Shown piece by piece: positions 23,798 to 32,774 of a DNA stretch of 64,000 bases. The translations under genes were made by a program, and so were the position numbers. The stretch comes from Luteimonas sp. MC1572. GTDB lineage: Bacteria > Pseudomonadota > Gammaproteobacteria > Xanthomonadales > Xanthomonadaceae. Below the pieces are notes generated by a model. That model searched no databases. It was not told where the DNA came from and was given only the letters and a program-made list of their open reading frames with translations. Position 1 is the first letter of the stretch; each line of letters opens with the position of its first letter. The stretch spans positions 620,001-684,000 of the forward strand of contig NZ_CP067112.1 in NCBI RefSeq assembly GCF_016615815.1, read 5' to 3'.

Positions 23798-24339
23798 GAC
23801 GCCAGCTCCAGGCCGCGTTGCCAGGCCGCGTCGAGCGCGTGTCCGAGGCGTACGGCCGCGTCGGCAGCGCTCAGCGCGCGCGTGTCGAACTGCATGTCGG
23901 CAACGGCGGCGTACAGCGGGTCACGCACTTCGGCCAGCCGTCGCAGCACCGCTTCGCGATCGCCGCCGGCCAGCAAAGGGCGGCTGCGGTCGCGGGCCAG
24001 CCGCGCCAGCTGCGCCTCCACGTCGACCAGCAGGTGCACCACGTAGCCGCGGCCGCGCAGCAGTTCGCGGGTGCCGGCGTCGAGCACGGCCCCGCCGCCG
24101 GTGGAGACGACACAGCCCGTGGCGGCCAGCAGGGTGGCGAGCACCTCGCGTTCACGCGCACGGAAACCGCTTTCGCCCTCACACTCGAAGATCGTCGCCA
24201 CGCTGGTGCCGGTGCGCAGCTCGATCTCGCGGTCGGCATCGACGAAGGGCAGCGCGAAGCGCTCGGCGAGGCGGCGGCCGATCGCGGATTTGCCGGCGCC
24301 CATGGGACCCACGAGCACGAGGTTGGGGGCTGGATTCAT
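23794..24339 (-). CDS. aroK: Shikimate kinase
   Basis: Phosphorylates shikimate with ATP. The 181-residue NMP-kinase-fold enzyme has a Walker A loop GPMGAGKS at 11-18, the shikimate-binding FVDADREIE and FRAREREVL, and the GGGAVL motif. I start at ATG 24339 ([11 protein letters not shown]), where the conserved beta strand begins. It is the first gene of the aroK-aroB-WGR-hemE run; the 101-base gap to dodecin is divergent and would hold its promoter, although none is clear. Confidence 0.96.
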   Translation of the reverse strand: MNPAPNLVLVGPMGAGKSAIGRRLAERFALPFVDADREIELRTGTSVATIFECEGESGFRAREREVLATLLAATGCVVSTGGGAVLDAGTRELLRGRGYVVHLLVDVEAQLARLARDRSRPLLAGGDREAVLRRLAEVRDPLYAAVADMQFDTRALSAADAAVRLGHALDAAWQRGLELAS

Positions 24340-24440
24340 GCCTCGCGATGCTAGCAGCCGGTGGCCCACGGCGCGCCCTTAACATCCCCCCTCCCAGGAT
24401 GCAGGCAGCGGCACTGTCGCCGCCCACCGGGATGCAAGCC

Positions 24441-24644
24441 ATGACCGTCGCCAAGATCATCGAAGTCAACGCCTCCTCGCCCACCAGCGTCGAGGATGCC
24501 GTGCGCAGTGGCCTCGCCAAATGCGCGGAATCGGTCAAGAACATCCGTGGCGCCTGGATCAACGAGATCAAGGTGGTCACCGACGGCGGCGGCAACATCA
24601 CCGAGTGGCGCGTCAACCTGCGGGTGACGTTCGTGGTCGAGTAG
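24441..24644 (+). CDS. Dodecin flavin-binding protein
   Basis: A 67-residue protein matching dodecins: MTVAKIIEVNASSPTSVEDAV, KNIRGAWINEIKV and a final strand [10 protein letters not shown]. Dodecins form hollow dodecamers that store or buffer flavins or coenzyme A. The tryptophan in RGAWINEI is the residue that stacks on the flavin in characterised members. The last 32 bases overlap the 3' end of the convergent kinase gene. Confidence 0.93.
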   Translation: MTVAKIIEVNASSPTSVEDAVRSGLAKCAESVKNIRGAWINEIKVVTDGGGNITEWRVNLRVTFVVE

Positions 24645-25461
24645 CAACCGGCGCCGGCGTGGTCGGCCGCCGCGCGGCATCGAGGGCGAGCACCGTGTCG
24701 GCGATTGCCGGCAGCGTGCGCAGCGCCTGGCGGCTGACGCGCTCGTAGTGCTGCACGAAACGGTCGATCCCGGCGCGGTCCATCGCGGTGGCTGATGGCG
24801 TGTCGGCGTGCAGCGCGCGTTCCGCCTGCCAGCGCCACTCCGGCACGATGTCGAATCCCGGCGGCTGCAGGAACAGCAGCCGGTCGATGCGCGCCCACAG
24901 CGCCGGATAATCGCGGGCGAGCGCAGCATTGCACCAGCGGCGCCAGGTGGCGTCGCGGTCCTCGTCGCGTTCAAGCGCGTTGATCGGGGCGCGGAGCGCG
25001 GTCTCGTCCTCGGCGGGCGTGCCGATGAACCAGCCTTCCAGCACTACCAGGTCGATGCCGGAGACCCGGGGCCACTCGCGGCGCGGCCGTCGCTGGTCGC
25101 CGAGCTTGTCGAAGCGCGGCAGATGGGCTGCTCCGCTGTCGCGCAGCGCGTCGAGCGTGGCGAACGCGAGCGGCAGGTCGTGCGTGCCGGGCGGGCCGCG
25201 GGTGGCGAGCAGCGGATGCACATCGCGCGCCAGCGCCTGGCGCATGTCGCGGTCGAGGTAGACGTCGTCGATCGACAGCACCGCGGTGCGCAGGCCGTGG
25301 GCGTCGGCGGCCTGCGCCAGCTGCGCGGCCAGCGTGGACTTGCCGCTGCCCTGCACGCCGCTGATCGCGAACACGCGCGCGCCGGACGCCACCACGTCGG
25401 CCAGCACCGCGGCCACCACGTCGTCGCTGAAACCGCTGCGCGGATGCAAGGGCGTCGCCAT
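24613..25461 (-). CDS. P-loop kinase related to D-glycerate 3-kinase
   Basis: A 282-residue cytosolic kinase with Walker [17 protein letters not shown], a base/substrate strand [14 protein letters not shown], the [13 protein letters not shown] segment and [14 protein letters not shown]. This order is typical of plant-type glycerate 3-kinase/uridine-kinase-like proteins (GLYK family), which phosphorylate D-glycerate at the 3-position. The family placement is good; the substrate is inferred. It is divergent from pdxH, with a 66-base gap, and convergent with dodecin, overlapping it by 32 bases. Confidence 0.8.
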   Translation of the reverse strand: MATPLHPRSGFSDDVVAAVLADVVASGARVFAISGVQGSGKSTLAAQLAQAADAHGLRTAVLSIDDVYLDRDMRQALARDVHPLLATRGPPGTHDLPLAFATLDALRDSGAAHLPRFDKLGDQRRPRREWPRVSGIDLVVLEGWFIGTPAEDETALRAPINALERDEDRDATWRRWCNAALARDYPALWARIDRLLFLQPPGFDIVPEWRWQAERALHADTPSATAMDRAGIDRFVQHYERVSRQALRTLPAIADTVLALDAARRPTTPAPVATRPRTSPAG

Positions 25462-25527
25462 GCGTGCAACGATAGCGCAGCGCCGGCGCGTGCCGTGCGC
25501 GCGCCGACCATGTGGAGTTCCGCCGCG

Positions 25528-26124
25528 ATGACCGACCTGTACGCCGAGGCCCTGGCCACCTTCGACACGCTGTTCGACGAGGCGCGCGATGCCGGTGAGC
25601 CCGACCGCACCGCGATGACCCTCGCCACCGCCACGCCCGACGGCCGGCCTTCCGCGCGCACCGTGCTGCTGAAGGCGCACGACGCGCGCGGCTTCGTGTT
25701 CTACACCCACCTCGACGGGCGCAAGGGTCGTGAGCTGAAGTCCAATCCGCGTGCCGCGCTGCTGTTCCACTGGCCGCGGGTGCGCCAGGGCGTGCAGGTG
25801 CGCATCGAAGGCCCCGTGGCGATCATCGACGAGGCCGAGGCCGACGCCTACTTCGCCACGCGGCCGCGCGGCAGCCAGCTCGGCGCCTGGGCGTCGCTGC
25901 AGTCCGAGACGCTGGACGCGCGCGAGGACTTCGAGCGCCGGCTGGCAGAGTATGCGCAGCAGTTCGACGGCCGCGAGGTGCCGCGTCCGCCGCGCTGGAA
26001 CGGCCTGCGCGTGCGCGCCGACCGCATCGAGTTCTGGTACGGCGCCGACTATCGCCTGCACGAACGCTGGCTGTACGAATGCGACCACGCCGGCGATTGC
26101 AGCAAGCGGATGCTGTACCCGTGA
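25528..26124 (+). CDS. pdxH: Pyridoxamine 5'-phosphate oxidase
   Basis: An FMN enzyme that oxidises pyridoxine or pyridoxamine 5'-phosphate to pyridoxal 5'-phosphate, in the cytosol. The 198-residue chain has [57 protein letters not shown] [12 protein letters not shown], and the C-terminal [12 protein letters not shown]...RMLYP, close to the family C-terminus. I use ATG 25528; an upstream ATG at 25510 adds six residues. Its stop overlaps the next gene start by four bases. Confidence 0.96.
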   Translation: MTDLYAEALATFDTLFDEARDAGEPDRTAMTLATATPDGRPSARTVLLKAHDARGFVFYTHLDGRKGRELKSNPRAALLFHWPRVRQGVQVRIEGPVAIIDEAEADAYFATRPRGSQLGAWASLQSETLDAREDFERRLAEYAQQFDGREVPRPPRWNGLRVRADRIEFWYGADYRLHERWLYECDHAGDCSKRMLYP

Positions 26125-26951
26125 GCGACGCGGTCACCTTGCATGGACCACGGCGGATCGTTTGCCTGACCGAGGAGCCCACTGAAACGCTGTACGCCCT
26201 GGGCGAGCAGGACCGGATCGTCGGCATCAGCGGCTTCACCGTGCGGCCGCCCGAGGCGCGTCGCGAAAAGCCGAAGGTGAGCGCGTTCACCAGTGCGAAG
26301 ATCGGCGCGATCCTGGCGCTGCGCCCCGACATGGCGATCGGTTTTTCCGACATCCAGGCCGACATCGCCGCCGAGCTCGTGCGCAACGGCGTGGAGGTGT
26401 GGATCAGCAACCACCGCAGCGTCGACGGCATCGTCGATTACGTGCGCCGGCTCGGCGCGCTGGTCGGCGTGCCCGCGCGCGCGAACACGTATGCCGACAG
26501 CCTGCAGCGCGGTCTCGACGAGGTCGCGGCGCGGGCGGCCACGCTGCCGCGCCGCCCGCGCGTGTACTTCGAGGAATGGGACGACCCGCCGATCACCGGC
26601 ATCCGCTGGGTCGCCGAGCTGCTGCGCATCGCCGGCGGCGACGACGTGTTCCCGGAGCTCGCCGCCGAGCCGCTGGCCAAGCAGCGCATCCTCGCCGACG
26701 CCGGCGAGGTGGTGCGCCGGGCGCCGGGCATCATCATCGGCTCGTGGTGCGGCAAGAAGTTCCGCCCCGACAGGGTCGCCGCACGGCCCGGCTGGGACGC
26801 GATCCCGGCGGTCCGCGACGGCGAGCTGCACGAGGTGAAGTCGCCGCTGATCCTGCAGCCGGGTCCGGCCGCGCTGACCGACGGCGTGCGCGCGCTGGCC
26901 GCGATCGTGCATGGCTGGTCGCAGCGCGAACGCGCGCGCGGCCGGGGCTGA
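26121..26951 (+). CDS. BtuF-like cobalamin/metal-chelate binding protein
   Basis: A 276-residue protein with a periplasmic-binding-protein type III fold: [59 protein letters not shown] and [27 protein letters not shown]. It resembles BtuF/cobalamin-binding proteins. No signal peptide is visible, so it may act in the cytosol or rely on a missed start; no ABC transporter genes are nearby. The GTG start at 26121 overlaps the pdxH stop (GTGA), a coupling that makes a vitamin-cofactor role plausible but unproven. Confidence 0.75.
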   Translation: MSDAVTLHGPRRIVCLTEEPTETLYALGEQDRIVGISGFTVRPPEARREKPKVSAFTSAKIGAILALRPDMAIGFSDIQADIAAELVRNGVEVWISNHRSVDGIVDYVRRLGALVGVPARANTYADSLQRGLDEVAARAATLPRRPRVYFEEWDDPPITGIRWVAELLRIAGGDDVFPELAAEPLAKQRILADAGEVVRRAPGIIIGSWCGKKFRPDRVAARPGWDAIPAVRDGELHEVKSPLILQPGPAALTDGVRALAAIVHGWSQRERARGRG

Positions 26952-27000
26952 CGCGCGGCGCGCGCTCTGCGATGATCCGCCACCACCGAGGAGAACCGAG

Positions 27001-27396
27001 ATGAACCAGGCCGCCATGCACGATGCCGCCCGCCTCCTGCTGCGCATCACGCTCGGCGTGCTCGTGTTGCTGCACGGCGTGGCCAAGCTGCGCGGAGGCA
27101 TGTCCGGCATCGAGCGCCTGGTCGAGGCCAACGGCCTGCCGGGCGTGCTGGCCTACGGCGTGCTCGTCGGCGAGGTGCTGGCGCCGCTGATGGTGTTGCT
27201 CGGCTTCCATGCACGCCTCGGTGCGGCGCTGGTCGCCATCAACATGCTGTTCGCCATCGTGCTGGCGCACATGGGGCAGCTCGGCCAGCTCAACGGCGAG
27301 GGCGGCTGGGCGCTGGAGCTGCAGGGCATGTTCCTCGCCACCGCGGTGGCGATCATGCTGCTGGGCCCCGGCCGCTACGGCATCAACGAGCGCTGA
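27001..27396 (+). CDS. DoxX-family membrane protein
   Basis: A 131-residue protein with four membrane helices: LLLRITLGVLVLLHGVAKL, GVLAYGVLVGEVLAPLMVLLG, LGAALVAINMLFAIVLAH and GMFLATAVAIMLLGPG. The first helix and its LHG motif are typical of DoxX. Family members associate with redox or thiol metabolism, but no partner is evident here. GAGGAGAACCGAG immediately upstream gives a strong ribosome-binding site for ATG 27001. It is convergent with the DUF4426 gene, 9 bases apart. Confidence 0.88.
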   Translation: MNQAAMHDAARLLLRITLGVLVLLHGVAKLRGGMSGIERLVEANGLPGVLAYGVLVGEVLAPLMVLLGFHARLGAALVAINMLFAIVLAHMGQLGQLNGEGGWALELQGMFLATAVAIMLLGPGRYGINER

Positions 27397-27405
27397 TCGC
27401 CGCGC

Positions 27406-27879
27406 TCAGGGCAGGATGTCGCGGCTGAAGCGCAGGGTCATCGGCGCGGCGCCCGCGGCCTCCACGCTGATGTCGAAGCTGAGCGTCTCGGGCGGCTTCA
27501 CGCGCAGGGTGCCGACGTAGTCGATGTAGCCATTGCTGCGCACCTCGCGCAGCGCGATCGGCTGGCCGCGGCCGAGCAGGTCGCTGGCGCGCGCCTCCAC
27601 GCGCGCCGGCAGCGATGTCTCGTCCGCGCCGGTGCGCAGGCCGATCACCAGCACCATGCCGCCGGCTTCGCGATCGACGCCGTATTCCCGGGCCATCGCC
27701 GCACCCACTGCACCCGCGGGCACCAGGCTGGCGCGCAACACGCGGTCGCCGACGCGGAGTTCGGCGGGAGGTTCGACCGCATTCGGCGGCGCTGACGGCG
27801 CGGGGCCGTTGCCGCAGGCGGCCAGCGCGGCTGCCAGCGAAACGGCCAACAGGGCGGAGAGGCGCAGACGCGGGGTCAT
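27406..27879 (-). CDS. DUF4426-type lipoprotein
   Basis: A 157-residue lipoprotein with lipobox LAAC (Cys about 22). The mature sequence fits the DUF4426 family: MAREYGVDREAGGMVLVIGL, SDLLGRGQPIALREVRSNGYIDYVGTL and a final TLRFSRDIL strand. The function is unknown. It starts seven bases after the proC stop; an alternative ATG at 27894 would overlap proC by eight bases. The yggS-proC-DUF4426 order is common in gammaproteobacteria. Confidence 0.82.
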   Translation of the reverse strand: MTPRLRLSALLAVSLAAALAACGNGPAPSAPPNAVEPPAELRVGDRVLRASLVPAGAVGAAMAREYGVDREAGGMVLVIGLRTGADETSLPARVEARASDLLGRGQPIALREVRSNGYIDYVGTLRVKPPETLSFDISVEAAGAAPMTLRFSRDILP

Positions 27880-27886
27880 GGCGTGA

Positions 27887-28732
27887 TCAGTCATTGGCGG
27901 CGGACAGTTCGCGCCCACGCACGGTGGCGCGGTCGATGGCGGCGGCCACCAGCGGGCGCAGTCCGCCGGACTCGAAGGCTTCGACCGCTGCCTGGGTGGT
28001 GCCGCCGGGCGACGTGACGCGGCGGCGCAGTTCGGCCGGCGCCTCGCCGGACTCGGCCAGCATGCGCGCGGCGCCGAGGATGGTCTGCAGCACCAGGGTG
28101 CGGGCGGCGTCCGCGGGCAGGCCCTGCGCAAGCGCGGCATCTTCCATGGCTTCGGCGAGCAGGAAGACGTACGCCGGGCCACTGCCCGACACCGCGGTGA
28201 CCGCGTCCATCAGCATTTCGTCGTCGATCCACACGGTGGCGCCGGCGCTGGCCAGCAGCGTTTCGGCGCGCGTGCGGCCCTCGCCATCGACATGGTGGTT
28301 GGCGTGCAGTCCGGTCACGCCGGCACCGAGCAGCGCCGGGGTGTTGGGCATGGCGCGGACCACGGCCGCATCGCCGCCCAGCCAGCGCTCCAGCTGTGCC
28401 GCGGTGATGCCGGCGGCGATCGAGATCGCAAGCGGGCGCGCGGCGCGCGCGGTGGCGGCCAGGTCCTCGCAGACTTCGCGCATCACCTGCGGCTTGACCG
28501 CCAGCAGCCAGGTGCCGGCACCCGCCACCGCATCGCGCGCGTGCTCGAACACCTGCACGCCGAAGTCGCGCGCCAGCGCATCACGCAGCGCCACGACCGG
28601 TTCGCCGACGCGGATCTGCGCGGGATCGACACCGCGCGCGACCAGGCCACCGACCAGGCTGCGCGCCATGTTGCCGCCGCCGATGAAGGCGGTGGTGCCG
28701 ATGTCGGCGGGAGCGGGTGCGTGTGCGGGCAT
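27887..28732 (-). CDS. proC: Pyrroline-5-carboxylate reductase
   Basis: The last step of proline synthesis, reducing 1-pyrroline-5-carboxylate with NAD(P)H. The 281-residue chain has the Rossmann start TAFIGGGNMARSLVGGL, the LAVKPQVM motif, VVRAMPNTPALLGAGVTGL and the C-terminal signature DAVTAVSGSGPAYVFLLAEAM, followed by LRRRVTSPGGTTQAA. The ATG at 28732 precedes the Rossmann strand by a short Ala/Pro tail. It follows yggS by 50 bases. Confidence 0.97.
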   Translation of the reverse strand: MPAHAPAPADIGTTAFIGGGNMARSLVGGLVARGVDPAQIRVGEPVVALRDALARDFGVQVFEHARDAVAGAGTWLLAVKPQVMREVCEDLAATARAARPLAISIAAGITAAQLERWLGGDAAVVRAMPNTPALLGAGVTGLHANHHVDGEGRTRAETLLASAGATVWIDDEMLMDAVTAVSGSGPAYVFLLAEAMEDAALAQGLPADAARTLVLQTILGAARMLAESGEAPAELRRRVTSPGGTTQAAVEAFESGGLRPLVAAAIDRATVRGRELSAAND

Positions 28733-28782
28733 GGCAGCGGTCTCGGATGGCGAGGGACGGCGGCATTGTCGCCGAGGCGGTG

Positions 28783-29475
28783 TCAGGTGCGCGCGCCGAA
28801 CAGCGCGGTGCCGACACGGACCATCGTCGCGCCCTCGGCGATCGCCTCCGCGAAGTCCGCGCTCATGCCCATCGACAGCGTGTCCACGCCGGGATGGCGC
28901 GCAGCCAAGGTGTCGAACAGCCCACGCATCGCGACGAATGCCGCGCGGCGCGCACCGGCGTCGGGGCGCGGCGCCGGGATGGCCATCAATCCGCGCAGCG
29001 CGAGCCGCGGACGGGCGGCGATCGCATCGGCCAGCGCGGGCACGTCGCCCGGGGCGCAGCCGTGCTTGCTGTCCTCGTCGTCGATGTTCACCTGCACCAG
29101 CACCGAAAGCGGAGCCCGGTCGGCCGGGCGCGCAGCGGCCAGCGCGTCGACCAGTTTCAGGCGGTCCACCGACTGCACCCAGTCGAACAGCGCGGCGGCC
29201 TGCGTGGCCTTGTTGGACTGCAGGTGGCCGATGAGATGCCATTCGATCCCGGCACCTTCCAGCGCCGCAATCTTGGCCGCGGCCTCCTGGACGTAGTTCT
29301 CGCCGAACGCGGGCACCACGCCCGGCTTCGCCCGCGCCCAGTCCGCAGCGAGCGCGGCAAGCTCGGCGGCGTCGCGGGTCTTGCCCACCGCGACCAGCCG
29401 CGCGCATGGCCTTCCGGCGTCGCGGGATGCGTTTTCAATGTCGCGAAGTACGCGTTCGAGCCGTCCGGATGACAT
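28783..29475 (-). CDS. Pyridoxal-phosphate homeostasis protein YggS
   Basis: A 230-residue PLP-binding TIM-barrel protein of the YggS/PROSC family, which buffers PLP and affects amino-acid pools. The PLP lysine lies in RLVAVGKTRDAAEL. FGENYVQEAAAK, WHLIGHLQSNK and the C-terminal LSMGMSADFAEAIAEGATMVRVGTALFG are diagnostic. The start at 29475 opens the conserved helix. It is divergent from pilT, and the 137-base gap contains a TATACT box at 29523-29528 on the pilT strand without a well-spaced -35. Confidence 0.95.
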   Translation of the reverse strand: MSSGRLERVLRDIENASRDAGRPCARLVAVGKTRDAAELAALAADWARAKPGVVPAFGENYVQEAAAKIAALEGAGIEWHLIGHLQSNKATQAAALFDWVQSVDRLKLVDALAAARPADRAPLSVLVQVNIDDEDSKHGCAPGDVPALADAIAARPRLALRGLMAIPAPRPDAGARRAAFVAMRGLFDTLAARHPGVDTLSMGMSADFAEAIAEGATMVRVGTALFGART

Positions 29476-29612
29476 CGGTCCGCCTCCCTGGCCACCGTGG
29501 ATTTGTGACGCGGATACGGGGCTATACTGCCTGCGGGGAGTAGTCTGGCGCCAGCCGCGGGGTGGCGTGGCCACTCGATTTTTTACTGATGCAATGCCGC
29601 TGGGGAGCATGC

Positions 29613-30650
29613 ATGGATATCGCTGAACTGCTGGCATTCTCGGTCAAGAACAAGGCGTCCGACCTGCACCTGTCCGCGGGCCTGCCGCCGATGATCCGCG
29701 TCGACGGCGACGTCCGCCGGATCAACATCCCGGCGTTGGACCACAAACAGGTCCATTCGCTGGTGTACGACATCATGTCGGACAAGCAGCGCCGCGATTA
29801 CGAGGAATTCCTCGAGGTCGACTTCTCGTTCGAGATTCCCGGCCTGGCGCGCTTCCGCGTCAACGCCTTCAACCAGAACCGCGGCGCGGGCGCGGTGTTC
29901 CGCACGGTGCCCTCCGAGGTGCTGACGCTCGAAGACCTCGGCACGCCGCGGATCTTCAAGGAGCTCATCGACCAGCCGCAGGGCCTGATCCTGGTCACCG
30001 GTCCCACCGGCTCCGGCAAGTCCACCACGCTTGCGGCCATGGTCGACCACATCAACAAGACCGAATACGGGCACCTCCTCACCATCGAGGACCCGATCGA
30101 GTTCGTGCACACCGCGCAGAAGTGCCTGATCAACCAGCGCGAGGTGCATCGCGACACCCACGGCTTCAACGAGGCGCTGCGCTCGGCGCTGCGCGAGGAC
30201 CCGGACTACATCCTGGTCGGCGAGCTGCGCGACCTGGAGACCATCCGCCTGGCGTTGACCGCCGCGGAAACCGGGCATCTCGTGTTCGGCACGCTGCACA
30301 CCAGCTCGGCGGCCAAGACCATCGACCGCATCATCGACGTGTTCCCCGCCGGCGAGAAGCCGATGGTGCGTTCGATGCTGTCGGAATCGCTGCGCGCGGT
30401 GATCTCGCAGGCGCTGCTGAAGAAGGTGGGCGGCGGGCGCACGGCGGCCTGGGAGATCATGGTCGGCATCCCGGCCATCCGCAACCTGATCCGCGAGGAC
30501 AAGGTGGCGCAGATGTATTCAGCCATCCAGACCGGCCAGCAGCACGGCATGATGACCCTCGACCAGCATCTCCAGGACCTGGTGAAGCGCGGCATGGTCA
30601 CGCGGCCGCAGGCCAAGGATTACGCCAAGGACAAGCGGCTGTTCGAGTAA
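29613..30650 (+). CDS. pilT: Type IV pilus retraction ATPase PilT
   Basis: A hexameric cytoplasmic ATPase that depolymerises type IV pili, driving twitching motility. The 345 residues include the PAS-like N-terminal domain (ELLAFSVKNKASDLHLSAGLPPMIRVDG), Walker A GPTGSGKST at 130-138, Asp box [12 protein letters not shown], Walker B DYILVGELRD, and the PilT-specific AIRNLIRE motif near the C-terminus. All catalytic motifs are intact. I use ATG 29613 because it begins the conserved MDIAELL. pilU follows 12 bases later, the standard pair. Confidence 0.97.
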   Translation: MDIAELLAFSVKNKASDLHLSAGLPPMIRVDGDVRRINIPALDHKQVHSLVYDIMSDKQRRDYEEFLEVDFSFEIPGLARFRVNAFNQNRGAGAVFRTVPSEVLTLEDLGTPRIFKELIDQPQGLILVTGPTGSGKSTTLAAMVDHINKTEYGHLLTIEDPIEFVHTAQKCLINQREVHRDTHGFNEALRSALREDPDYILVGELRDLETIRLALTAAETGHLVFGTLHTSSAAKTIDRIIDVFPAGEKPMVRSMLSESLRAVISQALLKKVGGGRTAAWEIMVGIPAIRNLIREDKVAQMYSAIQTGQQHGMMTLDQHLQDLVKRGMVTRPQAKDYAKDKRLFE

Positions 30651-30662
30651 CCGGAGCACCAC

Positions 30663-31793
30663 ATGAGCGCCATCGATTTCACCTCGTTCCTCAAACTGAT
30701 GGCCCACCAGAAGGCCTCGGACCTGTTCATCACCGCCGGCATGCCGCCGTCGATGAAGGTCCACGGCAAGATCTCGCCCATCACCCAGAACCCGCTCACG
30801 CCGCAGCAGGCGCGCGACCTGGTGCTCAACGTGATGTCGCCGCCGCAGCGCGAGGAGTTCGAGCGCACGCACGAATGCAACTTCGCCATCGGCGTCTCGG
30901 GCGTGGGCCGTTTCCGTGTGTCGTGCTTCTACCAGCGCAACCAGGTGGGCATGGTCTTGCGCCGCATCGAAACCAGGATCCCGACCGTCGAGGAGCTCAA
31001 CCTCCCGCCGATCATCAAGACCCTGGCGATGACCAAGCGCGGCATCATCCTGTTCGTTGGCGCCACCGGCACCGGCAAGTCGACCTCGCTGGCGGCGATG
31101 ATCGGCTACCGCAACCAGAACTCCACCGGGCACATCATCACCATCGAGGACCCGATCGAGTTCGTGCACAAGCACGAGGGCTGCATCATCACCCAGCGTG
31201 AAGTCGGCATCGACACCGACAGCTGGGAGAACGCGCTCAAGAACACCCTGCGCCAGGCGCCCGACGTGATCATGATCGGCGAGGTGCGTACCCGCGAGGG
31301 CATGGACCACGCCATCTCCTTCGCCGAAACCGGCCACCTGGTGCTGTGCACGCTGCACGCCAACAACGCCAACCAGGCGATGGACCGCATCATCAACTTC
31401 TTCCCCGAGGACCGTCGCGGCCAGCTGCTGATGGACCTGTCGCTGAACCTCAAGGGCGTGGTGGCGCAGCAGCTGATTCCCACGCCGGACGGCAAGGGGC
31501 GGCGCGTGGCGATGGAAATCATGCTCGGCACGCCGCTGGTGCAGGACTACATCCGCGACGGCGAGATCCACAAGCTCAAGGAAGTGATGAAGGAGTCGAC
31601 CAACCTCGGCATGAAGACCTTCGACCAGGCGCTGTTCGAGCTTTACCAGGCCGGCGAGATCTCCTACGAGGATGCGCTGCGCTACGCCGACTCCGCCAAC
31701 GAGGTGCGCCTGCGCATCAAGCTGGCGCAGGGTGGCGACGCGCGCACGCTGTCGCAGGGGCTGGACGGGGTCGAGGTCGCCGAGGTGCGTTGA
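30663..31793 (+). CDS. pilU: Type IV pilus retraction ATPase PilU
   Basis: The PilT paralogue that boosts pilus retraction force in a PilT-dependent way. The 376-residue chain has Walker [10 protein letters not shown], the Asp box [14 protein letters not shown], Walker [10 protein letters not shown] and the His box [14 protein letters not shown], but not the AIRNLIRE element, which distinguishes it from PilT. The C-terminal extension ([18 protein letters not shown]) is typical of PilU. A strong intrinsic terminator follows the stop by about 20 bases. Confidence 0.95.
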   Translation: MSAIDFTSFLKLMAHQKASDLFITAGMPPSMKVHGKISPITQNPLTPQQARDLVLNVMSPPQREEFERTHECNFAIGVSGVGRFRVSCFYQRNQVGMVLRRIETRIPTVEELNLPPIIKTLAMTKRGIILFVGATGTGKSTSLAAMIGYRNQNSTGHIITIEDPIEFVHKHEGCIITQREVGIDTDSWENALKNTLRQAPDVIMIGEVRTREGMDHAISFAETGHLVLCTLHANNANQAMDRIINFFPEDRRGQLLMDLSLNLKGVVAQQLIPTPDGKGRRVAMEIMLGTPLVQDYIRDGEIHKLKEVMKESTNLGMKTFDQALFELYQAGEISYEDALRYADSANEVRLRIKLAQGGDARTLSQGLDGVEVAEVR

Positions 31794-31814
31794 AACGCAG
31801 CATTTCACGTGTTC

Positions 31815-31847
31815 CGCGAAGGGCGCCTGGTGGCGCCCTTCGCGTTT
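31815..31847 (+). terminator. Intrinsic terminator of pilT-pilU
   Basis: A perfect 13-bp stem (31815-31827 with 31832-31844) closes a TGGT loop just after the pilU stop. A short T run follows, with a longer one at 31854-31858. The stem is very stable. It separates the pilus operon from the superoxide dismutase gene. Confidence 0.75.
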
Positions 31848-31908
31848 GCGCACTTTTTACCTTCCAGCGGCGACAATGATCGGCCGTTCCAACCTTCCGG
31901 AGATCCCC

Positions 31909-32535
31909 ATGGCCTTCACCCTGCCGAAGCTGCCCTACGCCTACGACGCGCTCGAGCCGCACATCGACGCGCAGACGATGGAAATCCACCATACCAAGCA
32001 CCACCAGACCTACATCAACAACGCCAACGCCGCGCTGGAAGGCACGGAGTGGGCCGACAAGAGCGCCGAAGAGATCATCGCCAACCTCGACAAGCTGCCC
32101 GAGGACAAGCGCGTCCCGCTGCGCAACAACGCCGGCGGCCACGCCAATCATTCGCTGTTCTGGACGGTGATGTCGCATGAGGGTGGCGGCAATCCGGTGG
32201 GCGATGTGGCCAAGCGCATCGACAGCGACCTCGGCGGCTTCGACGCGTTCAAGGAAGCCTTCACCAAGGCCGCACTGACCCGTTTCGGCAGCGGCTGGGC
32301 GTGGCTGTCCACCGACAAGGCCGGCAAGCTGCTGGTTGAAAGCAGCGCCAACCAGGACAGCCCGCTCATGAAGGGCATCGGTTCCGGCAACACCCCGATC
32401 CTGGGCCTGGACGTGTGGGAGCACGCGTACTACCTGAAGTACCAGAACCGCCGCCCGGACTACATCGGCGCGTTCTACAACGTGGTCGACTGGAACGAAG
32501 TCGAGCGCCGTTACCAGGAAGCCATCGCGGGCTGA
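31909..32535 (+). CDS. Manganese/iron superoxide dismutase
   Basis: Dismutates superoxide in the cytosol. The 208-residue chain carries the metal ligands His27 ([13 protein letters not shown]), His81 ([10 protein letters not shown]) and the Asp/His pair in [28 protein letters not shown] and GSGWAWL are more manganese-like than iron-like, but the metal cannot be fixed from sequence (sodA or sodB naming is open). CCGGAGATCCCC provides a ribosome-binding site. The gene stands alone between two terminators. Confidence 0.95.
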   Translation: MAFTLPKLPYAYDALEPHIDAQTMEIHHTKHHQTYINNANAALEGTEWADKSAEEIIANLDKLPEDKRVPLRNNAGGHANHSLFWTVMSHEGGGNPVGDVAKRIDSDLGGFDAFKEAFTKAALTRFGSGWAWLSTDKAGKLLVESSANQDSPLMKGIGSGNTPILGLDVWEHAYYLKYQNRRPDYIGAFYNVVDWNEVERRYQEAIAG

Positions 32536-32587
32536 GCCGCGCGCGCTTCCCCGGCAGTGCCGGGGATAGTGGCTCCGAACCGACAGA

Positions 32588-32611
32588 CCCCGCAGCAATG
32601 CGGGGTTTTTC
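32588..32611 (+). terminator. Intrinsic terminator of the superoxide dismutase gene
   Basis: CCCCGC (32588-32593), a six-base loop AGCAAT, and GCGGGG (32600-32605) are followed by TTTTTC. It lies about 50 bases after the dismutase stop. It is a classic short-stem, U-tail terminator. The next 400 bases hold repeat elements rather than genes. Confidence 0.8.
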
Positions 32612-32635
32612 TTGTTTGGCCTCGAGGGCCCCGTG

Positions 32636-32728
32636 GTGGCCGTGAGGCCTTCGCGGCTCATGTCCCCCGGCATCCGCCTTGCGGCGGCTGCCTCCTCCTT
32701 TACTTCCCCGCGAAGGCCTCCCGGCCAC
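32636..32728 (+). repeat. Structured intergenic repeat, copy C (same core, different arms)
   Basis: Two 21-base arms (32636-32656 and 32708-32728, one mismatch) flank a core nearly identical to that of copy A: CTCATGTCCCCCGGC, an inner hairpin CCGCC-TTGC-GGCGG, then CCTCCTCCTTTACTTCC. The arm sequence (GTGGCCG..GAGGCCTTCGCGG) is unrelated over much of its length to the arms of copies A and B, yet it still pairs. The inner hairpin is also different but complementary. It is oriented opposite to copy B, with an 89-base linker between them (32729-32817), whose right part is the flank of copy B. No protein-coding content is credible here. Confidence 0.82.
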
Positions 32729-32774
32729 TCTGGTGCTCTGCGCGCGTCGCTGGTGCCGGAGAGCAAATGCACGG

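Noticed and set aside
29503..29528. TTGTGA and TATACT boxes upstream of pilT as a promoter
   Set aside because: The spacer is only about 14 bases, too short for a sigma-70 promoter; only the TATACT box is suggestive.
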